Assembly: GCF_954871325.1 (NCBI RefSeq)
Contig: NC_088776.1
Coordinates: 45,340,569-45,404,568, forward strand
DNA: 64,000 bases
Source: Gordionus sp. m RMFG-2023
Lineage: Eukaryota; Nematomorpha; Gordioida; Chordodea; Parachordodidae
Direction: 5' to 3'
Positions 48,001 through 59,269 of this stretch are shown here, one piece after another. A program made the position numbers and the translations under genes. The notes under the pieces are model-generated. The model was given only the letters and a program-made list of their open reading frames with translations. It was not told where the DNA came from and did no database searches. The first letter of the stretch is position 1. Every line of letters starts with the position of its first letter.

Positions 48001-48259
48001 CCGGAAAAAAACCCCTGGAAAAAAACCTCAAAATCTTTTTTCGAATTTACTTAAGATCTAATAATATCGGTATATTTTTATTTGGATTTATATAAGGTAT
48101 AGACAAATTAGTATTTTAGAAAAAATATTATAAAAATATAATTTAATAATAAATTATATAAATATATCAATAAAATAAACAGATCTTATTGCAAATTTTG
48201 TCAAATTTAGTCTACTTAATATAGTAATTAAGGATGGATATTGTATTTATTACTATAGC

Positions 48260-49950
48260 TGTTACATCTGAATATTTATTATTGTAAGATATATTTTAAA
48301 AGGTCACGTTATATATTTTAAAAGGACGTTATTTGTATATTATATTATAACTTTCCGACATGTAATATTATATTATCGAGGTTAATCAAATTGCATATTA
48401 TTAGAAGTTAAATTGGATAATTATATAAATGTATATATACAAAAGAATTACAAATAAAATTCTTTATCGTATTTTAAACTTTAATCGATTTAATATTTGG
48501 CGACGAGGTAAAAGGTCGCGCGGTTTTCGGTCTTCGGTCAAGTTAAATGTTATATAGAATTATAATTTTTTTTGTTTAAAAAATAAATAAATTGATTTAG
48601 CAATTATGGATAAAAGATGAATGAGATAAATGGGCTATTGACGACTAGACACATAAAATATCCTCAAAATTTTATATTGATAGAGGAGCAATTGATTTCA
48701 TTAGTTTAAGTCGCAGCCCTACTGAATCCATAATAAGCTATATAAAAAAAATATATATATAAAGGAGCTAGCTCGAAGATGAGAATTTAAAGATAACAGA
48801 ACTAAGAATTCGAGATCAATTAATCGCTGGAGAAGTATGTTTACGATACCCAGATATTAAAGACGAAGACCAACCGTTAAACTTAAACAAAGTTATAGAA
48901 TTTATGATAAGGGCACGATGCAGCCTATTTAGATTTCCATGGATTATAGAATTTATGATAATGATAAAGGGCACTATCAAAATGATTGATGCAGCCTATT
49001 TAGATTTCCATGGATTATAGTTATGATATCAAAATGATTGATGCTGCCTATTTAGATTTCCATGGATTATAGAATTTATGATTGATAAAGGGCACTATCA
49101 AAATGATTGATACAGCCTATTTATACAGCCTATTTGGATTTCCGTGGATTATAAAATTTGACACAGCCTATTTGGATTTCCAGGGATTATAGAATTTGAC
49201 TTATCGTTACCAATATATGTAGAAATTAACATGACCAACAATATAATGATAATGGTAACGTGAATATTGACAAACTATATAGAGTAACCTGGAGTACTCC
49301 AATGGTAGTGGTACGTAAAACTTTAGGTGAACTACGATTGATAATTATTCTACCAACTAATAGCAAAAATCGCTATAGATCTACAGATAAATGATGATAA
49401 AATAACAAGCGAAAATAAAACAGTGATGGTGGGAACAATTGGTCGAAAAACTAGAATCGCCATCACAATCCTGGAAAGAGAAGAAGTAAAAGAAGAAAAA
49501 AAATAAACGTACAAAACCGTATTAAAACATCCCGACCAACTACGAATAACGAAATCAAATCAATAATAACAATTGAACCAAGTCAAAAAGGAAGGCAAAT
49601 GGGTTATCCAACAAGGGAACTAAAGCCAACAAAAAAAAATTAATAGATGAACTTAAACTTGGTAAATAAAAAGATTGGTAGACGATCTTAACTTGGTGGG
49701 AAAGAAGATATGTTACATCTGAATATTTATTATTGTAAAGGTTAAGATATATTTTAAAAGGTCACGTTATATATTTTAAAAGGACATTATTTGTATATTA
49801 TATTATAACTTTCCGACATGTAATATATTATCGAGGTTAATCAAATTGCATATTATTAGAAATTAAATTGGATAATTATATAAATGTATATATACAAAAG
49901 AATTACAAATATAATTCATTATCGTTTTTTAAACTTTAATCGATTTAATA
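48260..49950 (+). mobile_element. Small LTR retrotransposon fossil, both LTRs present
   Basis: LTRs at 48260-48495 and 49711-49950 begin TGTTACATCTGAATATTT and end CGATTTAATA, with ATAGC duplicated on each side (48255-48259, 49951-49955). By eye the LTRs are about 97% alike outside small indels, suggesting a relatively recent insertion. TTTGGCGACGAGG after the 5' LTR is a primer-site-like sequence, and a purine-rich GGGAAAGAAGAT precedes the 3' LTR. The 1.2-kb interior has a gag-like stretch and a short reverse-transcriptase-like stretch of Ty3/Gypsy type, with tandem repeats at 48920-49200. It is internally reduced and broken. Confidence 0.85.
48920..49200. repeat. Tandem repeats inside the LTR element
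   Basis: Four or five copies of a unit containing GCCTATTTAGATTTCCATGG and GATAAAGGGCACTATCAAAA, with variable length (about 50-85 bp). Confidence 0.8.
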
Positions 49951-50039
49951 ATAGCAAATATTTTTACGAAAATAAGTAATACATGGGTTATTTTACTGGG
50001 ATATTTTTTTTCTCAGTACCAATTTCAATATCAGCATTT

Positions 50040-50700
50040 TTTCTTGTTTAAGCAATGCGATTTTGTTTTCAGTGTCCAACTACCTACACGCCATCGTTCA
50101 AGTTTGGTTTCATCAGCAGCCACCTCGCATTACATTTTTTTTAATCAATACCCAGATTGGTGGGTGCTTATTCCCAACCAGATTAGAAAAACAATGATTC
50201 GAATCTTCGCATTGATTATTTATGAGTTATTAGTTAAATAGAGTGCTCTGATTCAAGTTTCTGGAGAATATTTCGACCTGTCTGGGATTGAGAATTGCTT
50301 CTTGTGACCTCTTGATACTCCATTGATGTAATTTTTATCGAAATATTCAAGAATATCCTTACTATTGCTCGGAGTACCCGATCTAAGGAATGCCATTGCA
50401 TTGCCCATATCACATAAAGGAACAAATGCTAAGCTGTCCATCATGCCACAAAAGAAGCTTAGGGCTTCATCGATTCTGTATTGGCTTTCCAGAACTAGCT
50501 TTTAAATTTTTTTATGGGTACTTTGACACAAATGGTAAAGGCATCCTCTGATTATAATGTGATCTCATAATTGAAAAAACGAATATAAATAATTTAACAT
50601 ATTAATAATCATAACAATGACAGTTTTAACCGCGCTCATAGCAGACTTTTCGAGTATATATAATGGATCAGGAAATAAATCTCGTTCTTGACATTTAGAC
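50040..50700 (-). pseudogene. Second Mutator-like transposase fragment
   Basis: Minus-strand order: DPLYILEKSAMSAVKT (about 50670-50625), RGCLYHLCQSTHKKI (about 50555-50510), then MDSLAFVPLCDMGNAMAFLR with ILEYFDKNYINGVSRGHKKQ (50444-50253), then a degraded THPPIW-x-LIKK block near 50140. These correspond to the DFE, HxCQ and C-terminal regions of animal MULE transposases, and differ from the copy at 12.7-14.5 kb. Frame changes are present and ends were not found. Confidence 0.65.
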
Positions 50701-51039
50701 ATTATTACTTCGAATATTTTTTCGTAAATATTTTGTGTTTTTTTTTGAGTCTAATAGCTGTTAATGATTGTGGCATTCGCTTATAAAATTATTTATCAAT
50801 ATTAATTATTGCTAGGTTATACTAAAAAAATTAAGTGAAAATTGAGAAGAAAAAAATTGAGAAAAGGTTAGAAAAATAAAGATTAACAACGACTTCAAAA
50901 ATTAGAAGAAGATAATTGTAATGTATTTTAATAGTAAACGAGTTTTTCTTATTCTTTTATTTTGTAATGTAAAAAATCAAAATCAGCCATAATAAAAATA
51001 AACATTTTACAAAAAATAACAAAAAACAACAATTTAATA

Positions 51040-52290
51040 CACATCATTTATCCCCAGTCGATCTGGTTTCGATCGTATCCTTTTGGGATATCGATCTTGA
51101 CTTGTTTCTTCCTCCCTCTCCTTTGAATTCATTTCATTGGGATTTTTTATTACATCCTCTTTGTTTACTATCTCTTCGGTTTTCTCTTCTACTTCAGTAC
51201 TCTCTTCTAATTCGTATTCTTCAATTAATACATTTTCGGTTCTTTTCCTTAATTGGTGCGTATGACGTATAATCGTATTACCCGCTACACTTACTTCATA
51301 ATTGTGATCCGAGTATGCCTTTAATAATGGCTTCTTTTTTTTTCTTTATTATTGTAAAAGCGCGACCAAACTTTTTCATTTATCTGAAATTTTTGATTGT
51401 GGTATTCAAACTTCTCCCTTTTGTTTCCCCGTTCGAAAATTTGATCTAACAATTCTCTAAGTTTAAATTTTAGTAGTATTTCAGCGGGACTTTGTTCAGT
51501 TTCTGTTCCTGGTGTATTTCTGTAATTGTAGAGAAAAATAGCTAGGCTGGTTTCTAAATCCCTCTCGTTTCTTTTATTCATACTCTGTTTAAAAGTTCGA
51601 ACTAAACGTTCGGCCATGCCATTTGTCTGAGGATGGTAAGGACTTCCGTGCACTAATTGAATATCATTTTTTTCACAAAAATCATTGAAATCTTTGCTGC
51701 TGAATTGAGGTCCGTTATCAGAAACGATTATTTTGGTAAATCCGAATCTTGCAAAAATATTTCTTAATATTTTTATCGTGCTTTCGGTTGTAGTGTTAGT
51801 CATGGAAACTATTTCTGACCAGCGACTGCTGGCATCTATCACTACCAACCAACAATGATTTTGAAATGGTCCAGCATAATCAATATGTACATCGTGCCAT
51901 GCTTTTGGTGGTTTTGGCCAATTTTGAATTGCTGTCTTTTGAGGCATATCGTGTTGTTCCTGGAATTCTCTACATTTTTCGACCCAGGTTTCTATATCTT
52001 GGTTTATATTAGGTCACCACACGTATTGTCGTGCTCTCATCTTCATTTTTACCATTCCGATATCCTTGAGGTATTATGTCCAACACGTTGTTTCGGTATT
52101 GTTGTGGTATTACCATTTTCGTTCTCCATAATAAACAACCTCTCTCAGTTGTAATTTCCTCTCTCCTTTGGCTATACTCCTTTAAACATGCATCATAGTT
52201 TATTGGCCATCCATCTATTGTATATCTGTATACTTTAGAAAGTATATCATCTAGCATTGTTTCTCTTTGACCAAACACGTCCCAGGCCAG
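51040..52290 (-). mobile_element. Ty3/Gypsy-type pol fossil: integrase region
   Basis: Minus-strand frames cover the zinc-binding N-terminal part of an integrase (about 52290-52010), its catalytic core with the family blocks DYAGPF, VSDNGPQF and HPQTNGMAERLVRTF (51947-51450), and a basic C-terminal tail running to about 51040. The reverse transcriptase part and LTRs are not present here. The left neighbour is unassigned, and the right side is replaced by a MITE remnant at 52300. Fragmentary and broken, but the core is well preserved, so probably not among the oldest fossils in the window. Confidence 0.85.
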
Positions 52291-52299
52291 CATTAAATT

Positions 52300-52635
52300 T
52301 TTTTAGTTCCAAGTCTAGCCCGATACATATCTAATATTAAAAAAAAATTCCCAAGTTCATAATAAGTTTCAAAAATATTTCCCAACCCCGGGCCAAACCC
52401 ATATCTAAAAATTTAATTTATTGTATTTAATAAAAATAAACAATATTTAAGTTTATTTAGGCAATTATTTTGATTACGATACTGAAAATTTATTATTGTT
52501 AGAAGAAAAACAATATTTCTTTAAGTTAGCAACTGTTTTAAATAAGATAAATTTAAATTTAATAATCTTAGTCCCAAACCCATTGAAAAAATTCAAAAAC
52601 CCAGACCTAGCCCATGAAGGTCTCTAATAGGAGTC
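52300..52635. mobile_element. GGCCC-type hAT MITE remnant
   Basis: TAGCCCGATACAT near the left and CCTAGCCCATGAAGGTCTCTAATAG at the right match the terminal design at 1-115. The interior is AT-rich and non-coding. Left terminus degraded. Confidence 0.55.
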
Positions 52636-52649
52636 GACTATCTACTTGC

Positions 52650-53250
52650 TGCACTATCATATAGCAGGATGATCCTCAAGTTATATTTAACATATGGAGT
52701 GACGGAGAGGAGCATATCGAGATTAGAGGTTTCTAGACACATATACCAGATCATTTTACGTGGTTAAAATTAGTTAGATTGTCCTCACAAAGTTGTCTTT
52801 AGGCAAAAATGAAGCCTTCGGAGTAGCCCGAGTGTTTGGGACTATAGAAATATCACATATAGTCTAGAACAAAAAAGATTAGAGATGATTATAAACCGAT
52901 GTGTCTAAATTCGCTTGGAAGTGATGCCTTTAGCCATGAGTTATGATTAAAGGGGAAATTAATTATCTCCATGGAGCAGTATATTTAACCTCCTCCGTTT
53001 TCTGCTAATTGAGAGAAAATTCCAATTGTTCGGGTGTGGGTTTTTATGATAGATAGTGCCTTTGCGATCTTATTGATTAGAAGGGCCCCGTTTTCATTAT
53101 CTATGTACCAGGTATGCAGGGGAAGTTTGCAATCGGCAGAAATGTTTTTGACCATTTCATTGATACCTATGCTGAAAAGCATAAAATCCGATGGATATTC
53201 TTGTTGGAACAATTCTGATAATGAAATCAGATATTTAAATTGGAGATAAG
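52650..53250 (-). pseudogene. Reverse transcriptase fossil (LINE-like family, copy B)
   Basis: The minus-strand frame at 53212-52985 reads EYPSDFMLFSIGINEMVKNI, then CKLPLHTWYIDNENG. WYIDN stands where family members have WYLDD. The following part diverges. Downstream minus-strand sequence to 52650 has no clear domain. A broken copy of the same family as 56.6-60.9 kb. Confidence 0.5.
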
Positions 53251-53259
53251 ATAGAAAGG

Positions 53260-54640
53260 AATAGGAGTAGTGGAAGAATTGAGAAAAGGTGTGAAATGAA
53301 TGATATATTTGTAGAAGAAAATGAGAACGGTGAATAGAATTAAAAACGCAAGAAAAGTAATTTTACAAGATGGTGATTGCAGAGTCCTTAATTTTTGATA
53401 TTATAAGTTTCACAGAATTATTAATCAAACAACCTTATTTGAAATTTTGAGGGCTATTAGTTTGGCGCCAAATAGATGTAGTCTGATGGATTAGGAAACA
53501 AACTCATGAGAAATTTTATTACAAAATCTTGTTAAGTTTTGTAGGATTCGTGAAGATTGGCCGAAGTCCATCATAGTCTGGAGAAAAGATTAAAATACTC
53601 TTTCGCACTCCCGCTAAAAATCGCTTGGGAATGTGATAGAAGGCGGATATAAGGCGGTATCAGGTCACCTTCAGAAGCATGCTTAAATTAAGGTTTATTG
53701 TATCTTGCCTCATTATTTATTGCAAGAGAATCTTTAGATACAAGTAAACGTATGACGGATTTGATGTTTAAGTTATTCATTTTATTTGAAATTATCTTAA
53801 CCTTTAACATATGGCCGGAATTTTTTTTTAGTTTTGTGAGAAGTTGGAAAAGTTGGAGAAGATGAGAGTGTGCAAATTAATGATTACAACTTTGATTTGT
53901 TGGAAGATTTTAGAATCTATGGATTTGGAGATTAGAGGTTGGTAAAAAATTGTTTGAAATGATCTAAAAAGGAAAAGTTATTGACCTAGAACATTTAGGA
54001 ATTCTAGATTATGGAAGGTTTGTGAAATTTTAGGTTATTGATCATACCGTCGTGAGTGGTAGGAGAGAGGGGGAATATATGTATCTGATGTATTTTGATG
54101 AGATAGGTATATTTGGTTAATTTGATGAAGTATGAGTATTATTATAGTGGAAACTACTAAGAGGGTTTTGAAAGTGAAGGGAGAAAGACGCTTTTCGGAT
54201 TTAGTGTATACGATGCCTTATATACTGTATCTGATAAAAAAATGAGATTTGAGATTTTTATATTTTAAAGCCCGATAACGTACCATTAGAATAAGGAGTA
54301 GTTTAAGTCAAGATTTGATGATTAGATCTTATGTAAAGGAGTGGAGAAAGTTAAAAGGATTTGGGGTATGGTCAATGCGAAAGGGATATGTAGGGAGAAA
54401 TAATTAAATAGAGAAAAAAGTAACTGATGTTGTGGGAATAAGTTAGTTATGTTGTAAAGATTTGTTATAATATATACTTGTTTTGTATTCTTTTTATATT
54501 ATATTAATACCTATATTTATAGTTCATTTATATTAAAATTTTTTAATCGTCATATTTTTTATTATATAATTTGTGTAAAATAATACATAGCGTTAAAATA
54601 CTAAATTAAAATAATATAAAATAAAATAAAATAAATAAAA
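53260..54640. other. Less AT-rich region, unassigned
   Basis: Visibly richer in G+C than the rest of the window and lacking the long A/T runs. This suggests decayed coding sequence of the LINE-like family, but no motif could be placed with confidence. Confidence 0.4.
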
Positions 54641-54647
54641 TAAAATA

Positions 54648-54900
54648 TTATATAAAAACCGAGGTGGGACTACAAGTTCCCAAAAAACATGTGTAGTTAT
54701 ATTTTAAAATTATGATTTGGAGGTTTTGTTTTAAGAAATAAGATTCTTTAGGTTCTGATGTAAGGGCTCTTATCTTATCCCCTATATTTTTTAAAAACTT
54801 TAAAGTTCCACTTGGCATATGTCCAAGGGAAGAGATGACAATCGGTGTAAAAATATAATTTGTGAATTTGGAATATTTCATTGTTTTTTTTTTTTTCTCG
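54648..54900 (-). pseudogene. C-terminal fragment of the LINE-like family (copy C)
   Basis: Reads NYIFTPIVISSLGHMPSGTL, then KFLKNIGDKIRALTSEPKES and FLKQNLQIIILKYNYTCFLG. This matches the end of this family's polyprotein as recalled from invertebrate genomes (P-I-V-x-x-x-LG...FLxxLGxxIxxxTGxxxxxxFLxQRLSxxIQ). Only the tail is present. Confidence 0.55.
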
Positions 54901-54904
54901 GCTA

Positions 54905-55360
54905 TATCAACCGGATTAGAATTTTGTAAATTAATATTATTATTTATAATTCTTTATAAAGTTTTTGGATTTGATTTAACAAAAGATGATTAGTTGAGCT
55001 CTTTGTTTGTTCTTTATCTTTAAAAATTACCTCGTTCTCTCCAAGCAGCTAAATCAATACCAGGTAAGTCTTTACACGTTAATAATGGGTTGCTTAAAAA
55101 TATATAATAATATCTTAGGATAATTATTGTTAATTTTTTACTTGAAACTAGGTTTCCTGAAGACGTTTTTTTGAATTATACTAATGCTATCCGAATTTTG
55201 ACATAACACTTTGGCCAATGATGCCTTTCTTAATTCTTGTATATGGGCTATTTTATAAAGGTTAAAATGTACAGATTATACATAATTGATTATCAATACT
55301 CATTAAAATAGCTATTAAAATGTAGCGCACTTATCCTTTGAATAGCTATTTCTAAAAAAT
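54905..55360. other. Non-coding stretch between LINE-like fragment and hAT
   Basis: AT-rich sequence, no recognisable feature. Confidence 0.4.
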
Positions 55361-55368
55361 ATTAATTT

Positions 55369-56410
55369 CAGGAATATGGAATGAAACATTCCGAAACCTT
55401 CCGGGAAAGGAACTCTAAGTAAATTTATGGAACTGGAACGGAACCTGAACGGAACCGGAACGTATATTTATAAATTACTTATTTATTTCTATAATTAAAA
55501 AAACATTTAACAGGCCCATATATCAAGTTCCTTTTACTTTTAAATCCTTCAAATGGTACACTCTGAAATCATTTTCTCCGATGAAGATTAGAAAACTATA
55601 GAAAAATGGTGGCCTCATTAGAACCGTTAAAGGAAGCAAGCTTAATGTTCAAAAAAGAGAGCCGATTTCCAGGTTATTTTATAGGTCGAACCAAAAGTTA
55701 AATAAAACTTCAAAAAATTAATTTCCGGTTAACACAAGACTTGATTAAAGCTCTCAACAAAAGGAAATAAATGTACTTTTTTCTGCCTTATACCCCCAGA
55801 TTCTAGGTTTAAATCTGGAAATAATATAGCTATAAATTACCTATTGGCGACATGGGAACATATTACAAATTTTAGAGATGAAGATTTAAATATAATAAGC
55901 AATTAGAATAAATCTTCTGAATAAGTACAATAATATGATGAATTAATGTTTCTAAGGTTCAAGGAGTAAAAAAAAACATAGCAAAGTTACAAAAATGATG
56001 GTATTATATCAACTATTAAAATTTCTAGCGGATGTCTAGATAAAACAAAAGATTTGATAGAGTACTGGGCCAATGAAATAAAAAAAAAATTCTATTCAGT
56101 ATGAATTGGCCAAAATCGTATTAGCGACTCCATTTAGCCAGGTAAGTGCTGAACGTTATTTTTCAATCAAATTTATTCTAACACCACTAAGAACCTATAA
56201 AAATGATAATCTCTTAGAATATATATTATTACTTCGATGTAATAATTAATTCATTTAATGATTAAATAAAGATTAAATTGTGTAGACTTAAAAAATATAT
56301 TTATAAACTTTTCTAGGAAAGTTTCGAAATGTGAACAGAACTGGAACAATTTTTTTAACCGGAATTTTAATGGAATGGGAACGCATAAATGCCCTTGTTC
56401 CATGTCTCTG
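55369..56410 (+). mobile_element. 1.04-kb hAT element with perfect 8-bp duplication
   Basis: Ends CAGGAATATGGAATG and, inverted, CAGAGACATGGAACAAG, with GGAACGGAACC-type subterminal repeats. ATTAATTT flanks both sides (55361-55368, 56411-56418). Near 56110-56250 the plus strand retains a dimerisation block, KIVLATPFSQVSAERYFSIK. An earlier piece near 55553 starts MVHSEIIFSDED. Internally deleted and not autonomous. Confidence 0.85.
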
Positions 56411-56579
56411 ATTAATTTTGATTTCTTTAAAATCTTAATTTTAAAATGATAAATATTTTATCAATTTTAATTATTTTATTTATAATTTAAATAAATAAAA
56501 TGGATATAATACTTCACAAAAATTTTTAAATAAAGATTATAATTATAAATTTTTAAGAAAAATTTGTAAATTCTTCATC

Positions 56580-57980
56580 TAAAAAGTAGCATTGGCTTTG
56601 TTTTAGCGGCCACTTTGTTTTTCTCATTAATTTTTGCTGTCTTTTATCGCTTGAGATCCAAGTTCTCTTTTAACGCCAATGTTATTATTGGGAGCTAAAT
56701 AGCCTAAGCCTATCCTTTGCACATTATGTTCAATCATGGGGTTTCGCTCATTAAAAGTATAAAGCTGAAATAATTGCACTTTATTATGTTTTGAACCAAT
56801 CTCTGACGTAGGTAGGCCTAAGCTCATTAAAAAAAGCCAGGGCATGAGAGCCTAATGCTGTTAAAGTCGTGGCGATTAATAGTAGAAATGTATAGTTGTT
56901 AGGTAGCGATGGAGAATATTTAACGAATTTATTTGCCTCGGCGTCCAGTAAAACATCCCTATTTATATTAGAAGGGGCAAGATGATTGATGCAGGAATTC
57001 CCTCTCTTCCAAGGGATCGTGGTAGAGCCATCAGGCTGTTTACCATCGGAATTGTAAAGGCCAGAAGGCTCGATGGTTGACCATATGACAGAAAATTTCA
57101 AGGCCCTGGAAATAATATCTTTGCATTTTGAATGTCTAATGAATATGCCTCTACAAAGCTTGCAGTGCAAAGAGTGATGGTCTTTGGAGTTGTGTTTGAC
57201 AGAGAATACAATGATAGGGTATCACTATATGGCAATTAAGTCTAAGACCAATGACGTGATGTAGCTTATCGTTTCTGAGATGGTCAAGTTTCGCGATGTG
57301 AAAGCATAGAGAAATTCGTAGCCGCTACCTGTGGAAATGGAGAAAAGTAAAGAATGGTCATCGGGTTGGCTCCTCGATTTAAGGTATGCACGGAGTTGCC
57401 AACTAGATGCTTATACCAGTCCTTCTGTAGTGCCGATGAAGGAGGATCGACTAATGAGAGAGACAGAGATAAATTTTTCGTAGAAGGAAGGAGTCAGGAT
57501 GTTTTATGAGTGTGTGTATGATGGGCTCGCAAAATAGGTTAAAGGATATGAATGCACTAAGGGAAAGTAGCGAGGGCGACCTTATGCCAATGCCACCAGA
57601 TTTGGTTGGTAAGGTATATAACCAAGCTAGATCTCCAAATTTAAGATATCCTCTGTGATTTGTTTAATCCTAAGCGCAGCAAGAATGGCATCATAATGCG
57701 AAGATCGGAGTGTAAATAAAATTCTCGGAATTAGAAAATAGTTCTTCAATAGGGCTGGGAGACGCGACATAGTATCGCACGTGAGGAATATCTCCCGTGA
57801 GATATCTACAAGAAACTTGATAAAGGACTCGTCTTTACCTACTGGGGATCCGAGATGTGTTAAAGAGTTCAATGGCGTATGATTGAACATAAGATAATGG
57901 TTAAGATCAATGATCCCAAGGGGAAAATATTTACACTTGTAAATTTGTTCAAATCTTTTAATCTTTTGCAATCAATTAAT
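56580..57980 (-). pseudogene. LINE-like reverse transcriptase copy D: RT tail to nuclease-like domain
   Basis: Minus strand: THLGSPVGKDESFIKFLVDI, then LPALLKNYFLIPRILFTLRS (57971-57627). These are the post-palm and thumb blocks of the family (YLGxPxG...LLxxxxxPRxxYxLR). Next, at 57170-56784, are a Cys/His cluster (CKLCRGIFIRHSKC), EPSGLYNSDGKQPDG and WKRGNSCINHLAPSN, then a tail LTALGSHALAFFNELRPTYV. In relatives the middle part reads PDG...W..G..L.WD.TC, suggesting a PD-(D/E)xK nuclease after a zinc finger, as in R2-like elements (inference). Frame breaks between 57600 and 57170 make it inactive. Confidence 0.65.
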
Positions 57981-58039
57981 TGAAATCGAAATTAATCGTA
58001 GAACTAGCTCCAGAAATATTTAAAAATGTTCAATTTTAT

Positions 58040-58140
58040 CAAGAATGTCTCCGGGGTAGCCTAGTGGTGTATGATATATGCTTGGAAAAACCGAAGGTCC
58101 CAGGTTCAATCCTGGTAAGGAACTATAAAATTTTTAGGTT
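58040..58140 (+). repeat. tRNA-derived SINE head
   Basis: GGGGTAGCCTAGTGGT matches a Pol III A box, and GGTCCCAGGTTCAATCCTGG carries a B box and a T-arm that pairs (CCAGG/CCTGG). The acceptor and D stems do not pair properly, so it is tRNA-derived rather than a tRNA gene. A TTTTTCTTT tract follows. Confidence 0.6.
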
Positions 58141-58379
58141 TTTCTTTGATAACTGATGTGTAAAGACATATGATAAGATAAATTTCTGAGCTGAGAAATG
58201 CCACCCTGGTCACCGACAGGCTTGGACACCCAGGTGCTAGGATATATGTCCAATAAACAAAATGAAAGATGGCCAGCTGAACTCCTGGGCCATTCAAGGA
58301 TGATAGCGATATCTTGGCCAGCTCTAGAATAAAGGTGACCTCGAGGCCGTTCAAGCACAATGTCTACCAATCTACAATG

Positions 58380-58660
58380 GACTTGATTAAGATACACCGA
58401 TGGGAGATCCATCAAGAATGATATTCGGGTGGGAGATCAAGCTTACAATGGAATCAATAAGAATGAATATTCCGGTGAGATATCTGTCGATATTGATACT
58501 TCCGTGTGAGATCAAGATACAATGGCCTTGATAGCGATAGATCCAAATGGAATCGATAAGAATACTCCGGTGTGATATCAGAGATATAAATTAGATAAAA
58601 AGAGATAGCATGAGTAATAAAGTGGAGAGAGATATTGAAGGAGCTTACCACCAGAAAAAA
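58380..58660. repeat. Degenerate short tandem repeats
   Basis: Repeated phrases such as GGTG(G/A)GA(G/T)ATC, AATGGAATC(A/G)ATAAGAAT and ACTCCGGTG recur five or six times with a loose period of about 45-60 bp. This could be the body of the SINE at 58040 or an independent minisatellite. Confidence 0.55.
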
Positions 58661-58699
58661 GGTGAAAGCTAAAAAATCAAGAATATTTTGGATTTAAAA

Positions 58700-59265
58700 G
58701 AAAATAAACCTAAGATATGCAAACATTCTGTTAGTATCATGAAAATTATGCAAACCTAAAAATAAAATAATTAGTTTTTTTTATTAGTTAAAATTAAATC
58801 CAATGAATTTTAGTTGTAATATTAAATTTATTAGTTTTTAAGAAAATAAAATTAATTTTTTAAGTAACTTCAATGACGCTATATTTAAGAAATAGTTATA
58901 GCCCGCTATTTTAGAGAAAGTAGTTTTAATCAGTAGCAAAGCTAGGGAAAGTAGTTGTAGTAATTGCGCGCCAATTTTATAAAGTGACATTAATAGCATT
59001 AATCAGTATTATATAAAATAGTAAATCTTAAATTTTTTATTCACTAATCACTATAATTATATACTATAAATTATCTTTTTTTAACGATTTAATTCCTTTT
59101 ATTGCCTAATTAAAATTTTTATACAAACCTAACGCATCAAATATACATTCAATTTTAAAATATATTTTAAAGAAACAAATAATAATTATAATCTATATTA
59201 AAGTGAGATATAAAAAATATGTACAAAATATTTAAAAATAACAATCGGGGATGGTATAAAGCGAG
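58700..59265. other. AT-rich, no feature
   Basis: No coding frame or repeat recognised. Confidence 0.4.
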
Positions 59266-59269
59266 GAAA

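Noticed and set aside
58041-58112. tRNA gene on the plus strand
   Set aside because: A- and B-box words and a pairing T-arm are present, but the D stem, anticodon stem and acceptor stem do not pair, so it is a tRNA-derived repeat.
58106-58651. Minus-strand open frames over the SINE and short repeats
   Set aside because: They run through the tRNA-like head and repeated phrases; no protein family resemblance.
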